Translations under genes and position numbers: made by a program
In this document: positions 23,621 to 38,063 of the stretch, piece by piece
Layout: each line of letters starts with the position of its first letter
Position numbering within the stretch: the stretch's first letter is position 1
Notes under the pieces: model-generated
What the model was told of the DNA's origin: nothing
Database searches by the model: none
Seen by the model: the letters and a program-made list of their open reading frames with translations, nothing else
Assembly (NCBI GenBank): GCA_013397935.1
Contig: VZRN01004204.1
Location: forward strand, 1,442,085 to 1,506,084
Length of the DNA: 64,000 nt
Reading direction: 5' to 3'
From: Dasyornis broadbenti
Lineage: Eukaryota; Chordata; Aves; Passeriformes; Dasyornithidae

Positions 23621-26600
23621 AGCATGGATTGCTCCAGTGGTTTAAAATCACTGTGCAAAGTAATTAAAAACATAACTGTGCTTCCAATTGTTAAGACACT
23701 TCATTACTTCCTCAATACTCTGTGTTACTTTCTCAGTATCAAGTACCAGATGTGTTAAGCTGCCAGCACTTCCTAAAGCACACAGAGGAAATTTAGTTTC
23801 AAACCAAAATATACCTGTAATAATTATTCCCCATAATGGCTGCAAATACTTAATTACAGAGTACCAAACAATCTTCATGTTCCTTCCCTCCAGCCTGTCT
23901 TATCAAATGCATTGATTCCTTTTTCTCTGTTCCCCTGCAGAACTTCCACAGTGTTTTCCTCTTAGAAGCAGGCATCCAGTACAGAATAAAGGGAATGTCT
24001 GCAGCCAGATATATTATGGCCGTCAAAGTAATTTGTATAATTAATATTTTGAAGGCCAGATATCAACGTGGATTGAATTTTGTGGCTGATTTTCCAACTC
24101 TAGACATCTGGCCATGTACAAGTACTGACTTCCTTCTGGTACAAAGGATACAACAATGCATCTACAGGAGACAACATTAGTTGTTCCCTGAACCATTCGT
24201 AGTCTGAAGTTTTCAAGGGCCTTAACCATAAGTCTTAATATAATGGATAGACTTCTTTAAAGGTAAATAGTCATTTTGAAGCACTACAATAGAGCAGCAA
24301 GAGCCTCTCAGCATGACATGCATACTAAACTTACTTTGCTGGCTATTTTAACAGTACTTCTTTCAAAATCTGCACTCAAGATAGGTTCACTACTTGCAGA
24401 CATCTGCAACTTTAAATTCCAGAAGGGATTTCACATCTGATGGACAATTTGTACTTCTAATTGAAAGCAAGGCTAGGGAAAAAGGAAGAACGGAGCCAAC
24501 ATGTATTTTGGAGGCTACATTCCCATGAAGTCCCTGTATGGAAACTGACCTAGCACAAAACTCCAGTGAATAACATTGCACTTGCTCTACTACCCAGCAC
24601 CAGCTGGATCTGTTCTGAGCCAAGCCAAAAAAAAAATAATGTTTTGTGACAGAAAGAAAATCCCATTACTAGGAAGTCAAAAGTGAAATGTGCCATTTGT
24701 TTCATGCAAAGTGAGACTGCCAAGTGATTCAGTGGAATATTTTGTGAGATGTCCTAGAAGCTTCTCCATGCAATAGCAATTTCTCTGATTAAAGGCAGTG
24801 TTATGTTAAGAGCCATAAAATAGTCTTATCCCAACCCGGTGCAATAGCTCTGAAAAGACTGGGTCAAAAGTTTGCAGTTGCGGAGGAAATGGTTACTTGC
24901 ATGGGTTTCATTTTCACACATAACCCCCAGGGTAAGAGCTGCATCTATTTTGGATCAGATCTCTTATTGAAATCCACTGTGTTACAGAAATGAAGTTTTT
25001 CTCCACAGCTATCTCTGATATCATTCATCAAACCCTACAAATTGTCAGAATGGGTAGAAGAAGCTCCTGCGGCGAAACAAGTTTAGGAGTCCTGTCGGGT
25101 GTGTTTCCCTATGCAACCAGACAGGCAATCATTAAAAACACAAGGCTAGACAATACACATTTCTATTGTGAAAGGACTTCAATTGTGAACAAAAAGGTGT
25201 ATTTCAAGGGAATGGAATATGCCATATGAGTAGCCTGAAGTAATTTCAAAGGTGTGTAGATGTGGAAAGACCTGCCTTCCAGACAGATCACTCTGAGTAA
25301 CATAGTGAGCTCTGTGATAATTCCAGCCCTATCTGCAGGAGCCCATGGATATTGCATTCTTGTAGCTTCATAATAGACACATGGGATACAACACAGGTAT
25401 AAATAATATTTCTTCTTTTGCTTTGTTCACATCCAACATGGACTCTACATATTAAAAAAATATTTATTAGTCACCTTACTAGGGACAATTCCCAATGTGC
25501 AGTGTTTTGAGGAAGACCCTTAGCAGGAGGGATGAACACCACACAGTTTTTCTCATAGGAATGATGTGCTTGCAAGAAAGGTGGTACAAAGACAACCTAA
25601 AGATTGGTTTTAAACTCTTTAAAACAGGACATGAACACTTCAGACAACCAAGCTGTAAGGTCTCTTCAGAGAAGAGGTCACCATGAAGCTGAAGCTCTTT
25701 ATATGTCAAAGTTATTGTTTTGTAATTTGTTGTACTTATTAACATCAATCAATTGACTCCTTCTGAAAGGAGATGGGAAGACAAAAACGTAGGACTAGAT
25801 GAGATAGACACAAGGCAGGCTGGGAGAGACAGGACAGTCTATCATGTTTTCCATCCCATATGTTCACTTCCCAAACTCAGCTGGTGGAGCTAAAAAGTGG
25901 CAATAAAGAAGATGAATGGCTACACACTTCTCAGCAAAGCTCAAATGTCTAAACCCTTCAAGTTTTATTTCCCAACAGACTGAACACATGCTCAATGGAA
26001 TTAGGCTGAAGTGTTACAAAAGAGTGAGAAAGCTACAGGCAGAGATTTCACATGCAATATCAGACAAACACTGAATACTGTTCAACATTCCAGCAAGGTC
26101 TGGGGTTCTTACTAAACCTTTAGATGTTAAGAAGTCTGAAAAAGTTATGTCTCTGCAAATTCAATCACCTGTGAACAGTGACATCAAATCAAAAGGTACA
26201 ACAAAGCTTAGTGAGAGCCTAATAATAAATTTAAGGTAATACATAAAGATTCCCTATCAATGAGTAAAGTTTTGATAGTAAATAATTTATCTATCTCAAA
26301 ACATTGTATGAATGTAAAATAAACACTTTTGTTTTAGTAAGAATATATAAGCCATTATTCCACTTGGTGATCCTAACAGCAACAGCTCACCCTAACCAGA
26401 CAGATGGCAGAGATTTCACGAACATTTTCCTATCCAGAGCTCTTTGAATAGAACGAAGATGTTGCTGTCTCAGCAGCTATCAGGTGACCTATTTTAAGCT
26501 TTTCTTCCTCTTCTTTAGATCCAGAAGACCTTTATTTCATTATACAAAGGAACAATTAAAGATTACTAGGTTTCCTAAACAACTACAATAGCCAGCTTTA

Positions 26601-29600
26601 GAAATTCCAGTCGATTTTGAAAGACTAATCTTCGAAAGGCTGCCTTATCCATGTGTTAAAGACAAAGAGTAAAGACCGTGGCTAAGCTTGCAAGATGAAA
26701 GAAGAGCAAGAATAAAAAAAGGAGGTTAGCATCTCTGGAACACTCTATGCCAGACCTCTTTATTTCCAGTCATGTTTTTCAATCAATCAGCTAAGCTCCC
26801 AGAAAAATGTAATGTCTTTCCTTAGACATTAAGCTACAAAAGAAAAATGCAGGCGTAAAATCATATATACTTCCAGCAAGCACCTTCTGCACTACACTGA
26901 TATCTGGCCTGCTGCCCTGCCTATTAATGTCTCAATTTCTCAGTGCTGCAGAACAAATGGGGAAGAACAAAGTATGAAAACTTGCTTTTACATCTTGATT
27001 TTCTCTCTTCTTTGAGGACATGGAAGTAAGCAGACATTAATTTCTTGGTTCAATATTTTTAGAACGTTGTTGTAGGGGAAAAGACCTGGGAGTGGGTAGA
27101 AAGGAGAATATTTAAGTTAAACAAAGAAATAGGAAAAAAGAACTAAAGGTTCCCTGCCAGAAGGACAGAGCAATAAAAGGCATTTCAAAGAATAACAACA
27201 CTCTCATTGATAAAAGTCACCGAGCGAGGAACAGAAGGGATCTCTGACAGCTTCTTCCAGGAAATTACTCCAGGAAATGCCAGTCAACCTTGGCTGACCA
27301 CCTCAGCTGACAAAGCCTGTGTATTCTCTGGAAGAGTAGGGATAGAGGTAAGGATCATGGCTCCAGAAGAGTGTCCAGGGTGATAGTTTTCCAGACTCAC
27401 AATTTAAGGGAAAAAAAAAAAATTATTTCTCTTTGTTCCATTTACCTCCACTAACAGAGTTTAAAATTGCCTAGTATGATCTCTGAATGAACAGTGGGTG
27501 GGTTATGAAGGGTTTCCTTGGAGCAGATACAGTCCATTTTAAGTTAAAATGATTTTTCCGCATACCTACATGAACTAAGAAGCGTTGGGAAGACCAGTCT
27601 TTTTTCACAGAGTATCTATAACAGGTTATACAAGCTTGGTGGGAAGAAGGAATAGTTGGTCCTACCTTAGAAAGTAAACTGGTCTACGTGACCTTTTGAT
27701 AATACTGTCAAACTGTCATTCCAAAGACATTTTAGGTCAGAAATCATGACCTGGGTCAAGGATATGTTGACAAACATTGAAACAAAAATTCAGCCTCCAA
27801 CCTCAACCAGCACTGGAGCCAAGGCCCATAAAAGCAGGTATTTTATGATGTGGCTGTCCCTGCAGTAGAAAAAAGGACATTGAAACCTTGCCAGCTGACT
27901 CATCATATGGACAAGGACTTGCTGTTCGTCAGGCATGGATTGCAAACGAAGACTCAGTGGTTAAAGGCTAAACTGCTTCCTAATCTAGTCAGGCACTCTC
28001 TTCCTCTGCCTACAACAATATTGATTATGATGTTTTCTTACAGTAGATTTCCTCACCCCTCATTAAAATAGGGTTCTTTTCTAAATGCTCCTTTGTGTCT
28101 TGTTTGCAAATTTACTGATGCTGAATCATTTTCTTCTAAGGAGCTCATGAATAAAATATGAAGATTATAAGTTCAGGAGTCTTTGATGTGTTTTCAAGCA
28201 TTAGGAGCTCAATCAGTTCTGTGCAGCTATCCCTTTGAAGTTTCAGCTGGGCATTTTCTTCCTCAAAAAAGAAAAGCTTCTGTCCTTTTGAAGGATGACT
28301 ATCTTAAAGATACACTATTTATTTTGGCTTATTCTTGATTATTGTTTAAAAGTCAGAGGACAGCACAAGGATCAGAAAAGAAAATAGTAACCATTAAAAA
28401 GGGTTACCTTTGGGGTAAACGTGGATTTATGAACCTACAAGGACGTTTTGACTTATCCCATTTCCATACCTATCAATATCAATGCAATTATTTCAATATC
28501 AACCTGGAATAACACAAGGCAGACATCAAGCTAGATTATTCACAGAAATGTAGAGCAACAGCCATTCCAAGGAAGGGCTCCACCTCTTAACTTTTGGCAG
28601 GGTAAATGACCGAGGAGCAGTGAGTAATTTAATAAAGACACACTAAAGGAAAAAACCACTAAATTTTGCCATGTCCCTGCTTACATAGAAATATTGCCCT
28701 TTGTATGTACTAATGTTCATAATGTGTTATGCTGCTTCTCAGTTTTGTCAGATTCCAGGAATGAGATGTGATTGTTCAGAGCCTGAGCAGCTCCCACAGC
28801 TTAAAAACCAGTCTCCTTGAAGAAGTGCATTAGTGCCTCGCAGTGACATACATCATAAGGCACTGTGGAACTCAGAGCATACTTTACCCAAAACGTTCCC
28901 ATGCAGTCATCCCGAGCCCAGAAATAAAATCAATTTGCTTTAATTCTCTTTCTGCAGACATCATTGTCTGCCAGTTTTCCTTAAGGAATGCTTCTTTCAG
29001 CAGATAAAGTTTTCTCACAAGGAAACATGGTCTTTTATTCTCTGCACTAATTGCTTTTTTCAAACCGTATCCTAAAGAAGTGACTTGTGCAATTTCTATA
29101 GGTATGGTCTTCTGCAACAATGACATGAATCAAGTATGCCCAACCAAACATTATAATAGCCTGCAGTAAGCTGCACTTTATGTTCAGCTCCACACAGCTA
29201 CAAAATTAGTCAAATAACAAAACTAATCTGTGCTGGACTCTGTGAGGCTTCAGTATCAGCATCACTGGTAGCCAAATTAGGTGTTTTTGTGCCTGCAATA
29301 TCTGAATACTCATTGTTTTGCCCACAGATGGATTCACAGACGCAGCAAGAGAAAACCCAAACTTGAGCACCCACATATCTCCAAGAGTGCCATAACTCTC
29401 TTTATGGAAATGGCCAGATGCTCACACAGAGACATCAACTCTGATTCCAACACACAGTCCTGCTTTCACCCACACGTGTGTTGGAATTTGGGGTCTTACC
29501 TTCCAATAATCTCCTCAGTAAAGATGGGTTTACAAAGATGCAGTGAAGTAAAAGTGCTGGAACCTCCTAATCAAACATGCAGAACACTGATGACCAGGCA

Positions 29601-30531
29601 CCTCGTGGAAGGCCAGCCTTTCTCTGCCCCAATCCCACCTGGGCCGTAGAGTGCCTGGCTGAAACAGTCCAGAAGATGACCCCAACAACACTCTCCAGAT
29701 GCAGTAGGAAAGCGATCTCACACCATCACCACCTTCTGCTGGGTATCTGCCCCTGCATCTTCCGTTTCAGCGACTCAGGTGCTCAGACCTAAAGCCAGCA
29801 CCATACATTATTGAACATCACTATGCGTTCAGCCAAAAGGAAATCAAAAATAAAGCAGGCTTGCGAGTGTGCCAAAGAAACCCAGGCTTATTTAATACTA
29901 GAATATTAAAAATCAGGCTTTTTACTCTCCCTGGCAAGAGACAGTTTTATTGCAGCTTGAAAAAGGCATTCACACCATTCGTAAGAAGCTGTAGGTGTGA
30001 AAGCCATGAGGGAGATCATCAGCTCTGCAGTGAACTAATACACTCAAATAAATACTTTGATTAGAAATGAGGATGTTGTATTCTTGACCTAGTTTTGCTT
30101 CCTTAGTGACTATGGGTGCCAAATTACACTGGGCAAATGGCACACAATTTATTCTCTTACATGTGACTGAAGCAAGGTTTAGAAATGACTTTTTATGGAA
30201 GATGTTTAACAGTTCTCATTTCTAGTACTTTTTATCAGTAGTTAAAAGTGAATGAAAATTACTTTAACTACATGATATTAGACAAAGAATAAATAAAACT
30301 GAGGACTGCTGGAAGATTATTTTGATACATTTTAACCGTTTAAATAGTTTAGATATGCTGGTAATGTGCATTTTACAACGATTTTCTTAACTCCTTGGAT
30401 AGGAATATGTAAGTACAAAAATTCTCTTCAGGCATAAACGCACTTAAAGTGGTTATTACAGCTTTTAAAAAATTGCAGTTATTTTACATGCACTTAGCCG
30501 AAAATAGTATTCAAAACATTGTCAGACTCCC

Positions 30532-30545
30532 GTTGCTGTGGCAAC
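30532..30545. promoter_or_regulatory. RFX-type X-box
   Basis: The sequence GTTGCTGTGGCAAC is an inverted repeat (GTTGC and GCAAC arms, 4-bp spacer). It matches the palindromic RFX X-box GTTGCCATGGCAAC at 12 of 14 positions. RFX factors bind such sites upstream of ciliary and other genes. No promoter or transcription start is visible nearby, so it would have to act as a distal element. Confidence 0.4.
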
Positions 30546-33500
30546 ACGTTCATAGCTTGCCTGTCTGAGGCAACAAGAAGTCTCAAATATTGAATTAAAT
30601 ATACTTAAATCCAGCACTAACATTTGGCCACCATGTCCCATCTGAAAGCTAGTTTGCTTAATTTCTGCCTAGATGTGTCGTCTCATTGAGAGCCAAACTA
30701 TTACTTAACATTCTCACTGGGAGCAAAAGCCTTTCCAGATGTTAAGAAAAAGGGTTGTTTAACACTGTGGAGCAGCACTACAGACAATAACAAAGAGGGT
30801 TTTCACTTGCCACCACTGGATGGGGTAGAAGTCAGCAAGAGTTATTGCCCCTTAGAGCTGAAGCTACCCTTCTTGTGGAAAATAAATCAGGAACTTCACT
30901 CTCATTTCATCTGTACCAACTCATTCCACTGATCTCTGTTTAGTTCTGAGCAAGTGAGATTTGGACACTCTTTCTGCTTTGCAGCAGAACACCCCACACC
31001 TGCACGCCAGCTGTCCTGCACCAGGGGATGCTTTTGTTTCTCCCAGGGCAGAGCTGCTGGGCCATGGGGTACAAAAGCAGCAACAGGTGTCTCCTTGAAA
31101 GCAGGGCAGCTTGATGTGCCTGGTACCAACATTGCATGAACAGTGTCAGAGGTGGGGAAGGAGCAGAACTCTGCTCAAATCTCCATCATGTGTCATCTTA
31201 AAATCATTCCTAAAATACAACGTTAAGCACAGAACGTACACAGCATTTCTGAGCAACAAAGGAATATGGCCTGACCATCACCACTGCCCTCACTTTCCTT
31301 GGTAAACTTCAGTATTTGGCTGTTCATAATCCATCTGTCAACAATTCCACACAAGAAAAACACTAGGTAAATTTACAGTTAATTAATTCTTACATTTTCA
31401 GGAAATTCTCCACAGTCCTGGGGAGCACAAGCTTTCCCTACCTACACTCTTTTGCATAATTCTCTTCTGAGTATCTCAATAAAATAATTGTGTGCAGCAA
31501 GTTACCAGGCGACCTGAAGAAGCTGAATTTTGTTTTGCTCTGACACTGTACTTAAGGGAAGCATGCTTATGACCTCTGATTATTGTATTCTGTGCTCCAA
31601 GGGAGAATATTAAGTTTATTATGCTTGCATTTTAATTTCAGCTATAACAATAAGCAACTGCCCTACTTTGGATCTGAACTTTCTAAAATACAAAAATCCA
31701 GACCTGCCAGCTAATCAGGCGTCATTTCCCTGCGCCTAAACAGAAAGGAAATATTCTCTCTATGAATCACCTGTGGTGACTTTGATTTATCTTTCGTTAG
31801 CTGCAAAATGACTACCTAATACCTAGCTACCAGCATGGATGGCAAATGAGGCTCCCAGGAAAGCATTTATTTAGTTCACACATGACTTCACAAGGCAGAA
31901 AGTTACTGTGGTTGGAAGAATGTCAGAGAAACACATCATTAAAGCCAAATTTCCAATATAATTCGTTCACCAGAGAGAAGTAAAACCACCCCTCTCAATT
32001 TCACATCCTTTTATTCCTTCAAACCATCTGCATATACCAATGATAGAGAATTAAAGGGAAGTCCACTGAGAATAGGAAGGTGATGATCTTCCTGCAGGTC
32101 TTGTGGGGGCATTTAGCAATTGCAACAAAACAATTTTGGATGATCACAACCTGATCCCAAGCTGTGCTAACTTACCCACTGCATTCAGTGGGCCTGGCCT
32201 GAGATCCCATTAGCTGTCCCTAAAACGGGCTGCCAGTATGTTGCTGCCTTTGGCTAATTAGGCAGCAGAATGCACAGAAATCTCAGCATCAAAGAATGAC
32301 CAACGTACCACAAATCCTTGCTCAAACAAAACCTTCCTGAAACATGCAAACCACACTTGATAAAGTGACAAGAACTCATAGGGGAAAAATACATGTCCAA
32401 AATGTTTTCAATATATTGTGTGCTACTTAATCTCCTATACCTTGCTGATAGTGGCAATGATTTCCTGTGACTGGTTAAAACTGAAGAACATGAAGCTTTT
32501 CTTGAATGTGAGATTACTGCTAAATCTCTATTATAGAAAGCCCAAAACTATGAGGGGAAATGTTTCTACAAATTAGATCAAAATCTTCCAGAAAGTGCTC
32601 CGTTTAGGTGGGCACACCTGTGTCATAAAGGAGAACAGAAACAAATCCAAAGAAGTACAGAAACACTCCAGATAAAACCAACCAAACAAGAAAGCCTCGA
32701 GTAAATACTAGTGTGAATTTCTTCTAGGTTCACTATGTGTATAGAAAAGAATAGAGAAACCTTGGACCTTTGACATTCCCACCAGTCGATTCTTTGTCCT
32801 GCTGTTTGATTCTGCCTATATTCAGGCATTCAGGCACAGGCTTTTCATTTTCTGGAAAGTAACAGGACTGACTCACATCAGTAAGAGCTTTCACCTTTAG
32901 TTCTTTGCCCTCCTTCCTAGAACAGCCTGCAAATCATTGAGATTTAGTCACGAAAATAAGCACCTGCAACTTCTGTAATATTCACCTTAAACATGGAGAG
33001 CTCCAGCTGGGGGGTATTTTTTCTACAATTAATATTATTAAACAATAGAGTAGAGCCAATTCTTTTGTGGAAGACCTATAGTATCAGTCTAAATTAATCC
33101 CATGTCCATCCTTGAAATATTGATACTTTTCCTCAGGTTTAGAATCTCTGTTTTATGCTTCCTTCAAGCTCTCTGCAAACATTACAGCAAGCCTGCTCCT
33201 CCTGGACTTGAGCTGGCTCCTCTCCAGCCATCAGCTCAAGACAAGTTATATCTCCCCCACCTGCTTCTTCCCCATCAAACAATTTTCTGGATATGGTTTT
33301 CAGTGTGGAAGGAAGGGCCCACACTGTCTCAGTTCACTTGGTGGATCAGAGGTTTGAGCAACTGTTTCCATGTATTTTGTAGGCAGATGGATGAAGGAAG
33401 GAAGGTTCAAACCAACAAACCCTCTGAGGAAGGAAGGGAAGGGACCTGTGAAAGAGGAAGCTTTACATCTTGAGGAGCCTGACATCACATCTTGAGCCCA

Positions 33501-34711
33501 TTTTACAAAGGGATTTTCAAGACAGTCTGGCTTCATGGATACTGGGGATCTTCAAAGGCAGAAAGCCTCACCATGCTGTTACAGTGGTGGTACAACAATG
33601 ATAACAGTAGTCCCACCCTGAGCTATAGGACAGGGATTTCTCCAGCCCTTGGAACTGTAGGTACTTTTGCAGTTTGGAAACCTGCAAATAACATTTCCTA
33701 CCACACACCTCAAGGATTAAATTCTCTTTGGCCATAAAGAGCAATCTTGCTTCTTTTCCTCACTTTGCCTCATAGCAAGCCAATGCCACGTTGCTCCTCT
33801 CAGGACAGCATCAAAGACATTCTCCATGCTGCTGCACTTCCCACTCTACCTTCCTGCTGGAGAGCCAGCCTTGCCACTGCTGTGTTTGCTGGCATCCATT
33901 CACTCTCCTATTCTAACAGCACTTCCTGACTTCACTTCAGCTCTAGGAGAAATGCAAAAGAATTTTGTGTTCAAATGCTATCCAAATATTTATATTTTGC
34001 TTATATAGTTTAGTTAATGTAAAATCACTACCAGCTCTTCTTTTCTTTTCAAATAATGAAGTCATCCAGAACAGATTTTCTATAAAGCTTAGCTCTCATT
34101 TCCATGCGTCTGAAAAGCTGCCTTATTAAAATGGTGTTGTTTACAGCAATCACTGGAAGCTGCACACTTTTCAGAATCCAATCTTCAGTTCCACTGAATG
34201 TTTCAATATTGCTATAGCTCATGTGCCCATGGAGTAATACCACTTTTTTCCAGTCAACACACTATCAGCTATTTAGCTCTAGCAGTATTATCTAGCAGTC
34301 CAACTTTTAAGAGTCTGAACATATCAAAACAAGGATTCTGTGTCATTCCTTCAGTATTGGAATAACTGATAATTAAGGCAACACATTAATAGAAATACAG
34401 TTTGGGGTCAGATTTGGAGGTTTTCTTCTTTTACCGTCCCTTCTCCCTTCCTTGAGAAATTTATCAGGTATCACATAGGGACAATATTACTGAGAAAGCA
34501 TAACAAATTTCCATTTGTGCAGTGGGATTTAGATAAGGTCAAGTGATTACCTGATTTATAATGATTTACTGATGCATCCTCTCAGATTCCAGTTTTGACA
34601 GCCAGGTATCTGACAATCCTGGGTTTAGTACCTACAAAGACTATTTCTAGAAGTCTGTATTTTTGTCATTCTTTTTAGGGAATAAAGACTCTTTTTTAGT
34701 TGCCTTGCAAG

Positions 34712-35087
34712 ATAGATACAGACACACTGGAAGATGTCCAGTAAAGGGCCAATGGAGATGACTGAAATATGCTGAGAACATTGGGATTGCTTAGCATGGT
34801 GATGTGAAATTTTAGAGGAGATATTATGTGCCTGTACCTGAGTGAAGCAGGGAGTAGGATGGCAAATAAGACAGAGCCAGACTCTTCCCAGCGTAACTCA
34901 GTGGCAATACAAGATGTAATGGACACAAATGGGAATGTAGGAAAACCTTTTTAAACATAAGAAAATACTATTATTGTCAGGAGGATCAAACACTGGAACA
35001 GCCTGCCCAAAGGTTTTGGTCTCCAGTCTAGGAGATATCAAAGCTCAGAAGTTCTTTCCAGCCTTAAGTATTTTGCAGTTGTGACTC
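34712..35087 (+). mobile_element. Old CR1 LINE 3' fragment
   Basis: The sequence follows the CR1 3' region in order: ACAGACACACTGGAAGATGTCCAG, given here as the block at 34718-34741; GGGCCAATGGAGATGACTG; a diverged middle with GTACCTGAGTG; CACTGGAACAGCCTGCCCAAA near 34990; and GTTCTTTCCAGCC near 35050. Many substitutions and small deletions show it is much older than the copy at 21.5 kb. The 5' end is truncated and there is no coding capacity. The octamer tail is decayed beyond recognition. Confidence 0.82.
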
Positions 35088-38063
35088 ATGAGCAACCACA
35101 AACTACCTGCCTCAATATTTTTTCTTTATTTTTTGCCCAGGAAATAAATCAACAACAGGACACAAATCACTATTCTTTATGAAATTAAAGATGCTCCCAC
35201 AGCAAGAGAAACAATATTTTATCCACAGAAAGAAGTACCCAAAACTAATTTCTCACAGCCAAAACCTGAAATGTGTCTATTCTTAGAATACAAAGAGGGT
35301 AAAGACAGACAATTCCATGAAAAACTGCAAAAGAAGAGAGAAAACAAAAAAGACTTTATACCATCCCTGGCAACAAAATCAACTTTCCAGACTATTTGCA
35401 TGTCTGCACAGCTATGGCTATTTGCCATTCAATTCATTCTAGCCCACCATTTCCCCAACTTATATTTTACATTTTTTTTTCTCATTTCAAATGCAAGAAT
35501 CCCTTCAGAAAATCCGCTTTACAGAAACCCATAACACTCAGACCCAAGAGACCCTGTTGCCTACAGAACATTGAATGCCAGCAGGCTGTCAGACCTCACC
35601 CACAATTTTCTTGTTCTCCACAGTACCTTCAGAGCAGTTTGCTTTGCAGGAAGAAGTAAGGCAGTGTAAGCCTCAATAACAGTAGCTTTTTCCTTTTCTG
35701 CTTACCTTGCTGCTGAGAGATTCAAAACATATATTTAAAAAAGCAATATGCTCATGCTTGTGAAAAGTATGAGTCTGTTTCAAGTAAATTAAAAAATACT
35801 TGAAACATCATGCTTCTTGCTCCAAGCTTTGAAATAGTAACCATGGAAAATAGAGATTTCAGACATATCGGTCACTCCCTGCTAATCTGCACCTCCCTTA
35901 ACTCTCCCTGCAACTTCAGTTCATTTTGAAGCTGCATAGTGATTCTTATTTTCTTAAAAAGGGTGTGATCCCGCAAAGAACCAATTTTTCCCTAGTGATT
36001 TCTCTCATTCAGCATTTGCACTGGATCAGTATTTTGACTGCCTTGCTGCTACATGCAATGCAAAATTACTGAGAAGTTACACGGTCCTCCAGATTCTATT
36101 ATTTTCAGATCCCATCAACTTTACGCTTCTGGGATTTTATATCTTTAGATGGTACTGAGACAGAAATGAATATTTCTGCGAAAGTGAGGATCAATTTCTT
36201 TGCTCTCCACTCACATCTAATATTTCTTTTGCTTCAGTATTTATGATCCTTCCAGGATCAGTTTCTTAAAACCAACTCCTGTTAATTGCTTGAATCCTAG
36301 AAAAATGGAAATTTTCATAATGGCATCAACTCTTCTGTAACATTTATGACAATTATTCCTCTGTTAATTGTTAGGAAACTAGTCGGTCTTTATGAAAGGA
36401 CTTCCACTTATCGTTCTATTCACATTGGAATAAGGTGATAAAGGCTTCTATCTGCAATCTAAATCTCGTTCCCTCTTGCAAACACCACACCACGCATCTT
36501 GTCACTTCACACATTGACTAATATAATTCCACACTGGCAGGTCTCCCAGACAGCACTGTAAGAAAATGTCAGCTGGTCCGCTGTAATTTTGCTGAGTTAA
36601 TCTTCAGTTCAAAATGTCACCACCCTATTTCCTTCCTCCTTGTCTTGATTTCCTTCTCATAAAGTTTCAAATGAAATTTAAAAACTATGAGACCGACTCT
36701 CCATCGCACCAGAGTATAAGAAATAGTTTGGAAATGAGCAATCCAGAAGTGGAGTGAGGCGCACTGAAGTTTCACGCCAATATAAATTAACCAGCAAAAG
36801 TCTTCGGTGCTGTTTAGGTTCTCATGCCACCCTCAATGCTTTGCTCCCTCTCATCTGAACTCTCTCAGCCCTGAAAACAGGATACCCACACAGCCCAGGA
36901 GCTCTGCATATACTGAGGGTAGCAGGGGAACACTTCACCCAGTGCAGTTTCACTCAGGTCAGGCAGTGCTACACACTTGTAGGTGATATTTTATTTCTTT
37001 TTGTTTACCCTTTACATAACTCCAACAGTTTGACAGCAAATATTCTAGATCACTTTCTAGAGTAAAAAGTATTAAATATAAACATACATATGCAAAAGAT
37101 TTTAAAACAACAAACCCTCAGAAAAAGAAAAAAAAAAGACAGACTGCACCATCACGGCAGGTTACTTGCTTTGGTGCAATTATGCTTTTTTTAAAAACAG
37201 CCTATTTGCCTTTTCTCAGATTACAGATGGAGAGTGATACTCGCTAACACTAAAACTTCCTTAAAAATACAGAGTGACAGGGGTAGAAAGTCTGTTATTC
37301 AGGTGAGACAATATATAGACAGGATAGCTTTCTGGTAAGAGCTCAAGTCCTTCCTGCTTTTCACATGCGTTAGAGTCGTAGGCATACCACTCATCTTTTA
37401 GTCCATCTATAGTTGATCTTCACATATGGATGCACAAAAGCGTAAGGCACTTGTTTCGGCATGCTTATAAATTAAGATATCCACAATAGAATAGATTTGA
37501 CAGCACTGGGGGCCTCCCCATGTTTTGGTAAGAGTGGCTACATCAAATCAGGTGAAAGATCCACTCTCTCTCTGGAATAGCCAATTTTTTTCCCTGAGTT
37601 TTGCAGACAACCAAGTTGCTGAATTGCATCCTGATTCAGAAACGCTGCTGTTACTGTTTTTTTTCCTGTTTATTATTATTATTTATTTTACAGTCCTTTG
37701 AGAGGCTTCTCTTTCGTTAAATTGCCCCTGGAAGTCGTGTAAAGGTTTATTACCTACAAAAATGTGAAAAGCTGCCGCCCTGTTTTCAATCTGACACTTT
37801 GTAGCTTCAGTGGTTGCCTTTAAACTGTAGCTTCTCTTCCAACATGAAAATAAGCAAAGGATCCTTATTTACCTCCTGTATCCCACTCAAGGTTTCACAG
37901 ACCCCCTGTGAAATAAGACCCTCCTCTTATTGCCCTCAGTCCTGACTACTATGCACCAACATGGAAACCTGTCCATACTTTCCTTCCCTATCCCTTTTGA
38001 GTGGTGGGGACCAGACTGAACAGTCAAAATGCAAGTGCACTACGGATTTTAATGGCACATGAT
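35088..38063. other. Non-coding sequence, no recognised gene
   Basis: AT-rich unique-looking DNA with short simple patches (an A-run near 37125-37138 and a TTA-type patch near 37670-37690). I find no repeat family, RNA gene or credible exon in it. Confidence 0.55.

Larger units (their letters stand above)
21661..34711. other. Long non-coding stretch, no recognised gene
   Basis: About 13 kb with no transposable element that I can identify. It contains a small CpG-rich patch (23386-23445), a homeodomain/E-box motif cluster (23500-23620), a strong splice-acceptor-like sequence ending at 23940, and an RFX-type X-box at 30532-30545. Open frames do not exceed 130 codons and resemble no known family. 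Confidence 0.5.

Noticed and set aside
27255..27263. STAT-type palindrome TTCCAGGAA
   Set aside because: A short motif expected by chance in 64 kb, with no supporting context beyond a similar CCAGGAAAT 14 bp later.
33404..33415. tRNA B-box-like GGTTCAAACC
   Set aside because: No A-box at the right distance and no cloverleaf stems around it.
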